64,000 nucleotides of DNA, from NCBI GenBank assembly GCA_026388415.1, contig JAPLJV010000012.1:34150-98149 (forward strand). The letters are read 5' to 3'. Of the stretch, positions 16,317-24,710 are shown piece by piece. The notes below the pieces were generated by a model that was not told the DNA's origin, did no database searches, and worked only from the letters and a program-made list of their open reading frames with translations. Made by a program: the position numbers and the translations under genes. The stretch's first letter is position 1, and each line of letters begins with the position of its first letter. This DNA comes from Deltaproteobacteria bacterium. GTDB taxonomy: Bacteria > Desulfobacterota > Syntrophia > Syntrophales > JACQWR01.

Positions 16317-18071
16317 ATGAATTCGGAGGTAACCATTTCCCCCCGGGGGAAAGAGACGCGTATTTTACTGGCGAGTGTTTTCGGGCCTTATGCCCGGGAT
16401 GACGAATATGGCAGCCGTGCCATCAACCCCATGGAACTCTATCAGAATCAGGTCACCAGGGAGCAGGGCGGCTTTTCGTTGCGCATGTTTCATCGCACCT
16501 TTGGACTGCTAATGATCCAGGCCAACATTGACGCCCCCTGTACGCTGCTGGATTTTCCTTCCCAGGAACGTTTTATCCAAGAAATCAGAGAACATGAGTA
16601 TGATGTCATCGGTATTGGCGCCATTATTCCCAATGTGGGGAAGGTGCAACGGATGTGCAAACTAATCCGGCAATACAGCCCGCAGACCCTGATTGTGATC
16701 GGAGGCCATATTGCCGGTAAGGACGACATCGGCCAGATGATTGACGCCGATGTCATTGTCAAGGGCGACGGCATCCGCTGGTTCCGCCGTTTCTTAGGAG
16801 AAGCGGAAGACGCTGCGATTCGCCATCCAGCGGTCATTTCCGGTTTGGGCGGCCGGATGATGGGCATTAATCTTAACGCGAGACCGGGCGGAACAGCGGC
16901 CATCCTCATCCCTTCCGTCGGCTGTCCGGTGGGCTGTAATTTCTGTTCCACCTCGGCCCTCTTCGGCGGCAAAGGCAATTTCATTAACTTTTTTGAAACG
17001 GGCGACGAGCTTTTTGCCACTATGTCCCGGATTGCCGACGAACTGAAAACCAACTCCTTTTTTGTTCTCGATGAAAATTTTCTGCTCCACAAAAAGCGGG
17101 CCCTGCGTCTCCTGGAATTGATGGCCAGCCATCAGAAAAGCTGGTCTCTATACGTTTTCAGTTCCGCGCGAGTTCTGGAATCATATACCATCGAGCAATT
17201 GGTAGAGCTGGGGATCGGCTGGGTCTGGATGGGGCTGGAAGGCAAGCAGAGCAGTTATCAGAAGCTCAGCGGGGTGGATACGCATCAGCTCGTGCAGCGT
17301 ATGCAGGCGCACGGGATCCGGGTGCTCGGCTCCTCCATCATCGGCCTGGACGATCATACCCCGGAGAATATCGAGGCCGTTATCGAGCATGCCGTGAGCC
17401 ACAACACGGTCTTTCACCAGTTCATGCTCTATATGCCGAACCCGGGGACGCCCCTCTACGAAACACGCCGCCGCGAGGGCACGCTTTTCCCGGAGACCGA
17501 ATTTCCTCTGGCCGACGGACATGGTCAATATCGTTTCAGTTATCGCCACAATAATATCAAAAACGGAGATGAAGAACGCTTCCTCCTCGCCGCCTTTAAG
17601 CGGGATTTTGCGCTGAATGGTCCCAGTCTGGCCCGTCTGATTGACGTCCTGCTGCGGGGTTGGCAGCGGTATAAAGATCATCCGGATCGGCGGGTGCGGC
17701 AGCGTTTTGCACGGGAGGTCTTTCCCGTCCGTTCGACCTATGCGGGCGCCGTCTGGGCCATGAAAAAGTGGTATCGCGGCAATGACCGTCTGGCCGGCAA
17801 GATGGATGCACTGCTGCAGGATATCTATGCCACCTTTGGTTTGGTAACAAGAATAGCCGCTCCACTGATCGGGCGCTTTGCCTACTGGTCTTTGAGAAAA
17901 GAGGAGGCCCGTCTGGCTAAAGGTTTGACCTATGAGCCTGCTTGCGCCTATGAGAAGAATGCCGCCGCCCTGACGCTGGAAAATCGTCACCCCGGGCGCG
18001 TAAAAATACCCGTGCCGCAAACAACCTGGGATTCCGGAAGCCCGGCGCCGGTGCTGGAAAGCTCCACATGA
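16317..18071 (+). CDS. B12-binding-domain radical SAM protein
   Basis: A 584-aa radical SAM enzyme of the cobalamin-domain class (P-methyltransferase/BchE-like superfamily). The N-terminal part (about 20-190) has the B12-binding fold pattern YDVIGIGAIIPNVGKV and LIVIGGH, but no DxHxxG cobalamin-ligand motif was seen. The cluster motif is CPVGCNFC (Cys203, 207, 210), followed by a TIM-barrel with the FVLDENFLL and MGLEG segments. The C-terminal 150 residues are family-specific and basic. The ATG at 16317 has CAGGAGG 7 nt upstream. It stands alone, divergent from the two-component genes. Members of this superfamily methylate or rearrange hopanoids, lipids, antibiotics or tetrapyrroles; its substrate cannot be told here. 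Confidence 0.85.
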   Translation: MNSEVTISPRGKETRILLASVFGPYARDDEYGSRAINPMELYQNQVTREQGGFSLRMFHRTFGLLMIQANIDAPCTLLDFPSQERFIQEIREHEYDVIGIGAIIPNVGKVQRMCKLIRQYSPQTLIVIGGHIAGKDDIGQMIDADVIVKGDGIRWFRRFLGEAEDAAIRHPAVISGLGGRMMGINLNARPGGTAAILIPSVGCPVGCNFCSTSALFGGKGNFINFFETGDELFATMSRIADELKTNSFFVLDENFLLHKKRALRLLELMASHQKSWSLYVFSSARVLESYTIEQLVELGIGWVWMGLEGKQSSYQKLSGVDTHQLVQRMQAHGIRVLGSSIIGLDDHTPENIEAVIEHAVSHNTVFHQFMLYMPNPGTPLYETRRREGTLFPETEFPLADGHGQYRFSYRHNNIKNGDEERFLLAAFKRDFALNGPSLARLIDVLLRGWQRYKDHPDRRVRQRFAREVFPVRSTYAGAVWAMKKWYRGNDRLAGKMDALLQDIYATFGLVTRIAAPLIGRFAYWSLRKEEARLAKGLTYEPACAYEKNAAALTLENRHPGRVKIPVPQTTWDSGSPAPVLESST

Positions 18072-18261
18072 GCAGTTTGCCGATCGGCCCGGACCTCTTA
18101 AAAAAAAGTATTGGCTTGGTATTTTTACAACTTTACCTATAGGATAGACGTAACATCATGCGAGACGAATGGCCAAGGAAATGGGACCGCTCGTGAGCGG
18201 CTGTATAATTTCCTTAACCAATCGCATCGCCAACCCCTGCTTTTTGATACCAAAATATCCC

Positions 18262-18290
18262 TTGACAAGCCAAAACGGCCGCCCTATACT
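18262..18290 (+). promoter_or_regulatory. sigma70 promoter of the universal stress protein gene
   Basis: TTGACA (18262-18267), a 17-nt spacer and TATACT (18285-18290) match the consensus at 11 of 12 positions. It lies about 70 nt before the uspA start. Nothing else was recognised in the 292-bp gap at 18072-18363. Confidence 0.75.
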
Positions 18291-18363
18291 CGCCAAACAG
18301 CGAAAGCAATACCTTATTAGAAAAACAGAACATTTAACGGAATAAGAAAGGGGTGAACGAAAA

Positions 18364-18831
18364 ATGATTGAGTATCCAAAGTACAAAAAAGTGCTCTTCT
18401 GTACCGATTTTTCTGAAAATTCGGATTGTGCCTTTGATTATGCTTTCGGTATTGCCAAGAGAGATGAGGCTGTCCTCTATATCCTTCACATTATATCCGT
18501 CAATCCCCATTCGAGCTATGTAGACAATTACATGACCAGGGATTATTGGGACAAATTAAAGGTAACCATTCAGGAAGATATTGATAAAAAATATAACGAT
18601 CAATATTTGAATAAGATCAAAGATAAGACTAAAGTCAAATTTGTTTCCAAATCCGGTCGAGAAGATGAGGAAATCCTTAAATTCTGTCGGGAGGAAAATA
18701 TGGATATTATCGTAATAGGCACGCACGGGAGAACGGGAGTGGACTATCTCTTTATTGGAAGCGTAGCCGAAAAAATCGTCAGACGCAGTCCCATCCCGGT
18801 CTTTATCATCCCCTGCAAAAATAAAGCTTAA
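18364..18831 (+). CDS. universal stress protein, UspA family
   Basis: A single-domain 155-aa cytoplasmic Usp protein. The ATP-binding pattern G-x2-G-x9-G-S is present near the C-terminus as GTHGRTGVDYLFIGS (about 119-133), followed by VAEKIVRRSPIPVFII. The N-terminal strand KVLFCTDFSENS carries the conserved Asp. AAAGGGG lies upstream of the ATG. It is monocistronic, with a strong promoter before it and a hairpin terminator after it. Usp proteins bind ATP/AMP and aid survival in stress; the partner is unknown. Confidence 0.93.
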   Translation: MIEYPKYKKVLFCTDFSENSDCAFDYAFGIAKRDEAVLYILHIISVNPHSSYVDNYMTRDYWDKLKVTIQEDIDKKYNDQYLNKIKDKTKVKFVSKSGREDEEILKFCREENMDIIVIGTHGRTGVDYLFIGSVAEKIVRRSPIPVFIIPCKNKA

Positions 18832-18886
18832 CCTCGACTCATCCAGATGAACACCCCTATTTTAGGGCGGATTGAGTAAGAAACAG

Positions 18887-18928
18887 GGCTCCCGGTTGGC
18901 ATGCAGACCAACAAGGGAGCCTTTTTTT
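18887..18928 (+). terminator. intrinsic terminator after uspA
   Basis: GGCTCCC (18887-18893) pairs with GGGAGCC (18915-18921), with an inner TTGG/CCAA pairing, and is followed directly by seven T residues. Confidence 0.9.
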
Positions 18929-19076
18929 GAGACAGGATGGTCAAGTTAGAAAAATACGGATGGAATGAAAACGCTTGGCCCTGTTTTTTCTTCAAAACCG
19001 ATCTTACGCCGTGTTTTCAACGACGGCAACTCATGATAAGAGATTCCTCCGCTTCGCAAAATGGAAACGATGCAAG

Positions 19077-20615
19077 ATGGCAGACAATATCATGACCGAC
19101 GCAGATTTGCAGCAGCTTAAAAAAATAGGCATATCCCCCGACCAGGTGCGCACCCAGGTTGCCCTGCTGAAAAGCGGGTTGCCGCCGCTCAGGCTGAACC
19201 GGCCCGCCACGCGCGGCGACGGGATCGTTGTCATTTCCGAGGCCGAGCAGGCGGAGTTGGTTAAGCTCCATGACGCCGCCGCCAGTCGCGGCAGGTTTAT
19301 GAAATTCGTACCCGCTTCCGGGGCGGCCAGCCGCATGTTCATCAATTGGCAGAGCGCCATGGTCCGGGGCGGCTTTGGAAAAACAACCGGGGCGGCTGAA
19401 TTTGCCGGCAATTTGCCCAGGTTTGCCTTCTTTCCGGAACTGCAGGAAGCAGTCGCGCTCCGGGGCGAAAACATGGAAACCCTGCTCCAAGACGGAAATA
19501 TGGCGCAGATTCTGCGATATATCCTGACCCCGCAGGGGCTAAACTATACCAAGCTGCCAAAAGCACTGATTAAATTCCACGCCTATGATCACGGCCGCCA
19601 CAGCCGCACGGCCCTTGAGGAGCACTTGGTCGAAGCGGCCCTGTACGCGGCCGACAACCGCAAGGAATGTAGCCTCCATTTCACCGTTTCCGAAGAGCAT
19701 CTGTCCGTCATCTCCCCTTTCCTGGAAGAGATAAGGCCCGGCTACGAACAGCAATTCGGCGTGACATTCCATTCAGAACTTTCCTGTCAGTCCGGCGCCA
19801 GCAACACGGTTGCCCTCGAGGGGCAGGAACTTTACCGCGACGGCGCGGGACGTCTCATCCTGCGGCCCGGAGGACACGGGGCGCTGCTTTCGAACTTGCA
19901 GGCCCTCGACGGGGATATCGTTTTTATAAAAAACATTGACAATGTTGCGCCGGACCGGTTGAAGCCTGCCATAATATTACACAAGAAAATTCTGGGGGGA
20001 TATTTTATCCGTTTGGAAGAAGCAATTTTTCGCCATCTGCGGAATCTGACGGGGGGAGATATTGCGGAGGCACAGGTCCTCCGGGAAGCGCTGCTTTTCT
20101 GTCGGCAGAAGCTCCAGTGGAACTTGCCCGTGGCGTTTACCGGGTCGTCGCTGCCGCAACAGCGTGAGGCGATTATCCAGAAACTAAACCGCCCACTGCG
20201 CGTCTGCGGCATGGTGAGAAACGAGGGGGAACCAGGCGGCGGGCCCTTCTGGATTGACGGCGAGGAGGGGCAGTCCCTGCAGATTGTCGAGGCTCAACAG
20301 ATAGATGCGGGCAGCAAGCAACAAAAAGCCGTCTGGTCGGCGGCCACCCATTTTAATCCTGTTGATCTGGTTTGCGGTTTGCGGAATTATCGGGCGCAAA
20401 AATTTGATCTGCCCCGCTTTTCCGATCCACAGACGGCGACCTTGACCCAGAAAACGGAAGGAGTAAGAAAGATTACGGTGCTGGAGCATCCCGGCCTCTG
20501 GAACGGTTCGATGGCCCGCTGGAATACCGTTTTTGTAGAAGTGCCCATCGCCACCTTTAATCCGGTCAAGATCATCGCCGATCTGCTGCGCCCCCAGCAC
20601 CTGCCGGAAGGCTGA
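19077..20615 (+). CDS. DUF4301 family protein
   Basis: A 512-aa cytoplasmic protein of the uncharacterised DUF4301 family. Recognisable blocks are KFVPASGAASRMF near the N-terminus, ALIKFHAYDHGRHSRTALEEH in the middle, and FHSELSCQSGASNTVAL followed by LILRPGGHGALLSNL. The glycine-rich patterns and the RPGGHGAL block recall nucleotide-sugar pyrophosphorylase-type folds, but no function is established. The frame is open upstream to a TTG at 18975. The ATG at 19077 (MADNIMTDADLQQ) is preferred because DUF4301 proteins begin close to this point and GGAAA lies upstream; 19092 is also possible. There is no signal peptide and no operon partner. Confidence 0.75.
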   Translation: MADNIMTDADLQQLKKIGISPDQVRTQVALLKSGLPPLRLNRPATRGDGIVVISEAEQAELVKLHDAAASRGRFMKFVPASGAASRMFINWQSAMVRGGFGKTTGAAEFAGNLPRFAFFPELQEAVALRGENMETLLQDGNMAQILRYILTPQGLNYTKLPKALIKFHAYDHGRHSRTALEEHLVEAALYAADNRKECSLHFTVSEEHLSVISPFLEEIRPGYEQQFGVTFHSELSCQSGASNTVALEGQELYRDGAGRLILRPGGHGALLSNLQALDGDIVFIKNIDNVAPDRLKPAIILHKKILGGYFIRLEEAIFRHLRNLTGGDIAEAQVLREALLFCRQKLQWNLPVAFTGSSLPQQREAIIQKLNRPLRVCGMVRNEGEPGGGPFWIDGEEGQSLQIVEAQQIDAGSKQQKAVWSAATHFNPVDLVCGLRNYRAQKFDLPRFSDPQTATLTQKTEGVRKITVLEHPGLWNGSMARWNTVFVEVPIATFNPVKIIADLLRPQHLPEG

Positions 20616-20653
20616 GAGCTTACCGGAGAAACTTCTTCAGTAACCACCCTGAC

Positions 20654-22357
20654 TTAGTAGCGCATCATGTTCAATTTCCAATGCCCCGTCAGAAGTTCAT
20701 ATATTTCCTTGCCGATCTCATAGTCTATTAAATAGGTGGAGCCTTTTTCTCCGACAACTTGCAGGGCAGGGAAAGAAACATTGACTCTGGTCTTTTCTTG
20801 CGGTGGAGGCAAAGAAAAAATGGCAAATTGGGACGGAATATCGAGGGCGGCCAGAACGCCTTGCAGGATGCTTATTTTCGTTGCCCCCGGAGCCGGGGAA
20901 AAGGATGTCATCCCCTCCTGCTTCAATCTCTCGCTGAACTGCTGCGGCAATTTGTTTTTCGTAATCAAGATGGTTTTGCCGCCCATCTGCATCATGTATT
21001 CGGCTTTGATGGCCAGATCGAAGCCATCCTTCCGGCTGTCGAATATCTTCACTTCCCTGTTCGGCAGGGGACCCAACCCGAGATAAACAAGAAAATTATA
21101 GAGTAGTTCATCATTGCTGCCCCCCTTGATCTGCGGGAGTGGCGGGATTTCAGCGGTGTCCGGGGCGCCGGCCTGCACCTTATCCCCCAGAATCTCGCAG
21201 ATACGGATGCCTTTTTTCAGTGCGTACTTAAATATTGCCGGACTTGGCAGCAACTGTGATTTGTCGGCAGCAAAAATCAGGCCCAACTGAGAAAACGCAC
21301 TTCCGGCGGCAGACTTCCTGGTGATTAGCCAGTCCAAAGATAGCTTGACCTGCGGGAGATCATCAAAAGATAACGGCGTCCCAACCTTCACCATCTGGAA
21401 GGATGGGGAAGAAAGTATTATTTTCTGCAGGACAGAGGCAAAATCCTGACCGCCAGCAAACTTCACTATGTGATAATTTTTCCAGTGCACCTGGATAATG
21501 CTTGCCAGAGCATCCGGCAGACGTCCCGCAAAATCCAGCAGAATCGTCGTCCCATCGCCCAGTTCTACAACCGGTATGGTAGCGCAGTCTATGGAAACCT
21601 GACCGGATTCGGGCAGGGGAATATAATGGTTGCCATTAGTAATTACCTTGCCATTTAATTGCTCAATTACATGACGGATAATGGGTAAATATTTCTCCGT
21701 AGCAGGGGCTTTCATGGCTAGGACTTTCTCTTCTTTAGCGTCTGCCGGGGTGGAAAGAGGGAGATGGTCACTATCACCGCCACGAGTGAATTTTATAACC
21801 TGTCCGGGATAAATCTTATTTAAATCATCAACTTCCGGGTTCGTCTGTTTAATCAATCTTAATATTTTTGCCAGCTCCGTTGGCCTGGCTTGCAGCTCGG
21901 AGATGATGATGCGGGTTAGGGAATCACCTTTTTTAGCCGTGTAATTAATCACCCCCGGCGCATCGCCCGTGGCGCCTTCTTGTTGTTCCGGATGCGGCAG
22001 GAGGAGCTTCTGTCCGGGATAAATCCGGTTTAAATCAGGGATGTGAGGATTGAGCTGCTTGATCTCCTTGTAACGCCGCGTGGCTGGCCAGCCCAGTTTG
22101 CGGACGATGCGGGCAATCGTGTCCCCGCTTCTGATAATATAGACTTTTTCATTATCCTTACTGAGAATCGCCTTGCGAAAGGTAAGATGAGCAGTACCCT
22201 CGGTCGCTCGAAGTGATACGGCCGGCAAGACAAGCAGCAATGACAGTACCCAAAAAAACAGGGAAAACTTGCGGCTGCGCAAGGGATAACAACCTTCTCG
22301 GGAACAGATTTCAAATCTGCCCCCGCCTGCTTCCACTTTTTTTATTGCCTGACACAT
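20654..22357 (-). CDS. secreted protein with two LysM domains
   Basis: A 567-aa exported protein. A hydrophobic segment at about residues 31-49 (LFFWVLSLLLVLPAVSL) acts as signal peptide or anchor, after an unusually long basic N-region. Two peptidoglycan-binding LysM repeats follow: VYIIRSGDTIARIVRK to IYPGQKLLLP (about 72-120), and NYTAKKGDSLTRIIISEL to IYPGQVIKF (about 138-190). The remaining 370 residues have no recognised domain. AGGGGGA lies 4-5 nt before the ATG at 22357, supporting this start. The codons for GGGRFEICS in the N-region fall on a REP-like palindrome at 22305-22319, so this part may be a repeat insertion, and a downstream TTG at the LRSRKF codons is an alternative start. 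Probably periplasmic. Confidence 0.75.
   Translation of the reverse strand: MCQAIKKVEAGGGRFEICSREGCYPLRSRKFSLFFWVLSLLLVLPAVSLRATEGTAHLTFRKAILSKDNEKVYIIRSGDTIARIVRKLGWPATRRYKEIKQLNPHIPDLNRIYPGQKLLLPHPEQQEGATGDAPGVINYTAKKGDSLTRIIISELQARPTELAKILRLIKQTNPEVDDLNKIYPGQVIKFTRGGDSDHLPLSTPADAKEEKVLAMKAPATEKYLPIIRHVIEQLNGKVITNGNHYIPLPESGQVSIDCATIPVVELGDGTTILLDFAGRLPDALASIIQVHWKNYHIVKFAGGQDFASVLQKIILSSPSFQMVKVGTPLSFDDLPQVKLSLDWLITRKSAAGSAFSQLGLIFAADKSQLLPSPAIFKYALKKGIRICEILGDKVQAGAPDTAEIPPLPQIKGGSNDELLYNFLVYLGLGPLPNREVKIFDSRKDGFDLAIKAEYMMQMGGKTILITKNKLPQQFSERLKQEGMTSFSPAPGATKISILQGVLAALDIPSQFAIFSLPPPQEKTRVNVSFPALQVVGEKGSTYLIDYEIGKEIYELLTGHWKLNMMRY
22305..22319. repeat. REP-like palindrome inside the LysM gene start
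   Basis: CAGATTTCAAATCTG is a perfect palindrome around one base. The same core (GATTT-N-AAATC, followed by TG and C-runs) recurs at 34762-34780 in the intergenic repeat before rfbH. It is probably the same mobile palindromic family. Confidence 0.45.
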
Positions 22358-22512
22358 ATATTCCCCCTGATGGAATCTCCCTCCATAGGTCTACATTATT
22401 CTTCTTGGGATATAAAATTACCATCAACAGTATCATAGGTCAACCTAAAATACTTGTCCGCAGGGCGCTTTTTCTTCACACATACCCCTTTTACTACAAC
22501 CTTAAGGATTCT

Positions 22513-23385
22513 TTATTTTTGCATTATTTTCTTAATCTGCCCGGGTATCATTTCCGGATAATCAACAACCGGAATGCCCGCATTTTCAAGCGTTGCTATC
22601 TTTTGCGCCGCTGTGCCCGAACCGCCGGAGACGATCGCGCCCGCATGCCCCATGCGCCGGCCGGGAGGCGCCGTCTTGCCGGCAATGAAGGCTACGATCG
22701 GCTTCTTCATGTTCTTATTGAAGAAGGCGGCCGCATCCTCTTCGGCCGTTCCCCCGATCTCACCGATCATGACCACCGCTTCTGTCTGCGGATCCGCTTC
22801 AAACATCCCCAGCAGATCAACGAAATTGAGCCCGATGATGGGGTCGCCGCCGATACCCACGCAGGTGGACTGTCCGAGGCCGCTCTTAGTCAAAAAGTCC
22901 ACCGCCTCGTAGGTCAGGGTTCCACTCCGCGAGATCACGCCGATGCTGCCCTGCTTATGGATGTAGCCGGCCATGACGCCGATCTTGCACCTCCCCGGCG
23001 AGATAATGCCTGGCGTGTTGGGACCAATCAGCTTGATATCTTTCCCCTTCAGATAGATCTTCACCTGCATCATTTCCAGGGTGGGGATGCCCTCGGTCAG
23101 GCAGACGATATTTTTCACCCCTGCATCGGCCGCTTCCATGATGGCGTCGGCCGAAAAGGGCGGCGGGACAAAGATGACCGACGTATCGGCCCCCGTTGCC
23201 TGCACCGCTGTAGCCACGGTATTAAAAACAGGGATATTTTCCACTGTTTGTCCGCCCTTGCCGGGGGTTACGCCACCAACTATTTTCGTGCCGTATTCCA
23301 CCATCTGCCGGGTGTGAAAGAGGCCTTCATTGCCCGTCATGCCCTGTACCACAACTTTTGTTTTTTCATCTATGATTATGCTCAT
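22513..23385 (-). CDS. sucD: succinyl-CoA synthetase (ADP-forming) alpha subunit
   Basis: The alpha subunit forms the phosphohistidine intermediate in the reversible succinyl-CoA + ADP/GDP + Pi to succinate + ATP/GTP reaction of the TCA cycle. The N-terminal CoA-binding Rossmann part has [17 protein letters not shown], then the [12 protein letters not shown] loop. The active-site histidine is in [13 protein letters not shown] (about 245). At 290 aa it is of standard length. GAGGG lies upstream of the ATG. It follows sucC by 22 nt in one operon. In anaerobes the pair often works in the ATP-making direction. Confidence 0.97.
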   Translation of the reverse strand: MSIIIDEKTKVVVQGMTGNEGLFHTRQMVEYGTKIVGGVTPGKGGQTVENIPVFNTVATAVQATGADTSVIFVPPPFSADAIMEAADAGVKNIVCLTEGIPTLEMMQVKIYLKGKDIKLIGPNTPGIISPGRCKIGVMAGYIHKQGSIGVISRSGTLTYEAVDFLTKSGLGQSTCVGIGGDPIIGLNFVDLLGMFEADPQTEAVVMIGEIGGTAEEDAAAFFNKNMKKPIVAFIAGKTAPPGRRMGHAGAIVSGGSGTAAQKIATLENAGIPVVDYPEMIPGQIKKIMQK

Positions 23386-23407
23386 TGGCTTTCCCTCAGT
23401 TCTTGGG

Positions 23408-24571
23408 TTAATTGCGAATCGCGGCGATCACTTTTTGCGCCGCTTCCTGCATGGTGGCCGCAACCATCAGTTTCAACCCCGATTCATTCAACAGCTTCCG
23501 GCCCTGCTCCACATTGGTGCCTTCCATCCTGATCACCAGGGGCAATTTGACTTCCACCTCGGCAATGGCTTCAATCAATCCCTTTGCCAGGGTGTCGCAA
23601 CGCAGGATACCGCCGAAGATATTGATGAAGACAGCCTTCACCTTGGGATCGGAAATGAGAATTTTGATGCCGTTTTTGACCATATCGGAGGTAGCGCCGC
23701 CGCCGACATCGAGAAAGTTGGCCGGTTCACCGCCGGCCAGCTTGATGACGTCCATAGTCGCCATGGCCAGACCGGCGCCGTTCACCATGCAGCCCACATT
23801 GCCGTCTAACTTGATATAATTAAGGTTGTGCCTGGCGGCTTCCACCTCCAGCGGTTCCTCTTCCAGAACATCGCGCAGCTCGGCCATTTCCTTATGCTTA
23901 TATAGCGCATTATCATCGAAATTGATTTTCCCATCGAGCGCCACAAGCTGCTCTTCTTTCGTGATGACGAGCGGGTTAATCTCGACCAGCGAGCAGTCCT
24001 TCTCGACAAATATTTTATAGAGGGCCGCGATAAGCTGGGTCATCGGCTTTCTCAATCCGGCATCCAGATCCAGGGCAAAGACGATCTTGTTGATTTGAAA
24101 GGCGCGCAGCCCGACACTGAAGTCCACACGTTCCTTGATAATCTTTTCCGGTGATGTTCTGGCCAGCTCTTCGATCTCCACACCGCCTTCCCGGCTGGCA
24201 ATAATGACGGGGCATTCGTTGGCGCGATCCACGGTAATACCCAGGTAGATCTCCCGGGCAATGTTCACTCCTTCCTCAACCAGCACCTTATTGACCTGCT
24301 TTCCCCCGGCGCCCGTCTGCGGCGTTATCAATCGCATACCGATCAAATCCTTGGCGATTTCTTCCACTTCGGCCGGCGTCGCGGCAGTCTTGATTCCTCC
24401 GCCCTTGCCACGGCCCCCCGCGTGCACTTGCGCTTTCACCACCAAGACACTGCCGCTGATGCCGGCTGCCACCTTTCCTGCCGCCGCCGCCGTATCTGCC
24501 ACACCGCCGTTCGGGACAGGAATATTATAATTCCTCATGATTTGCTTCGCCTGATACTCGTGGATTTTCAT
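23408..24571 (-). CDS. sucC: succinyl-CoA synthetase (ADP-forming) beta subunit
   Basis: The beta subunit holds the ATP-grasp nucleotide site and the succinate site. The N-terminus [20 protein letters not shown] is characteristic. [16 protein letters not shown] (about 46-61) binds the nucleotide, LVEINPLV (about 195-202) the metal, and [12 protein letters not shown] (about 321) lies near the phosphohistidine site. At 387 aa it is family-typical. It is the first gene of the sucCD operon. Confidence 0.97.
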   Translation of the reverse strand: MKIHEYQAKQIMRNYNIPVPNGGVADTAAAAGKVAAGISGSVLVVKAQVHAGGRGKGGGIKTAATPAEVEEIAKDLIGMRLITPQTGAGGKQVNKVLVEEGVNIAREIYLGITVDRANECPVIIASREGGVEIEELARTSPEKIIKERVDFSVGLRAFQINKIVFALDLDAGLRKPMTQLIAALYKIFVEKDCSLVEINPLVITKEEQLVALDGKINFDDNALYKHKEMAELRDVLEEEPLEVEAARHNLNYIKLDGNVGCMVNGAGLAMATMDVIKLAGGEPANFLDVGGGATSDMVKNGIKILISDPKVKAVFINIFGGILRCDTLAKGLIEAIAEVEVKLPLVIRMEGTNVEQGRKLLNESGLKLMVAATMQEAAQKVIAAIRN

Positions 24572-24710
24572 TATATCCCCCCCTAATTAACCATTATTTA
24601 AGCGATTACGCCTTCCTTGACCAGACGATCGTATTCTGCCGCCGGAAAACCAGGAAATTCCTTGAAAACCAAAATTATTGTCAAGCAATATTCAGCCGGG
24701 GCCGACAACC

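Noticed and set aside
24598..24684. Minus-strand 28-codon frame (TTG start) ending FPGFPAAEYDRLVKEGVIA between mutS and sucC
   Set aside because: It looks protein-like, but there is no ribosome-binding site, the start is TTG, and the frame simply continues into mutS out of frame. It may be a relic; not enough support to call a gene.
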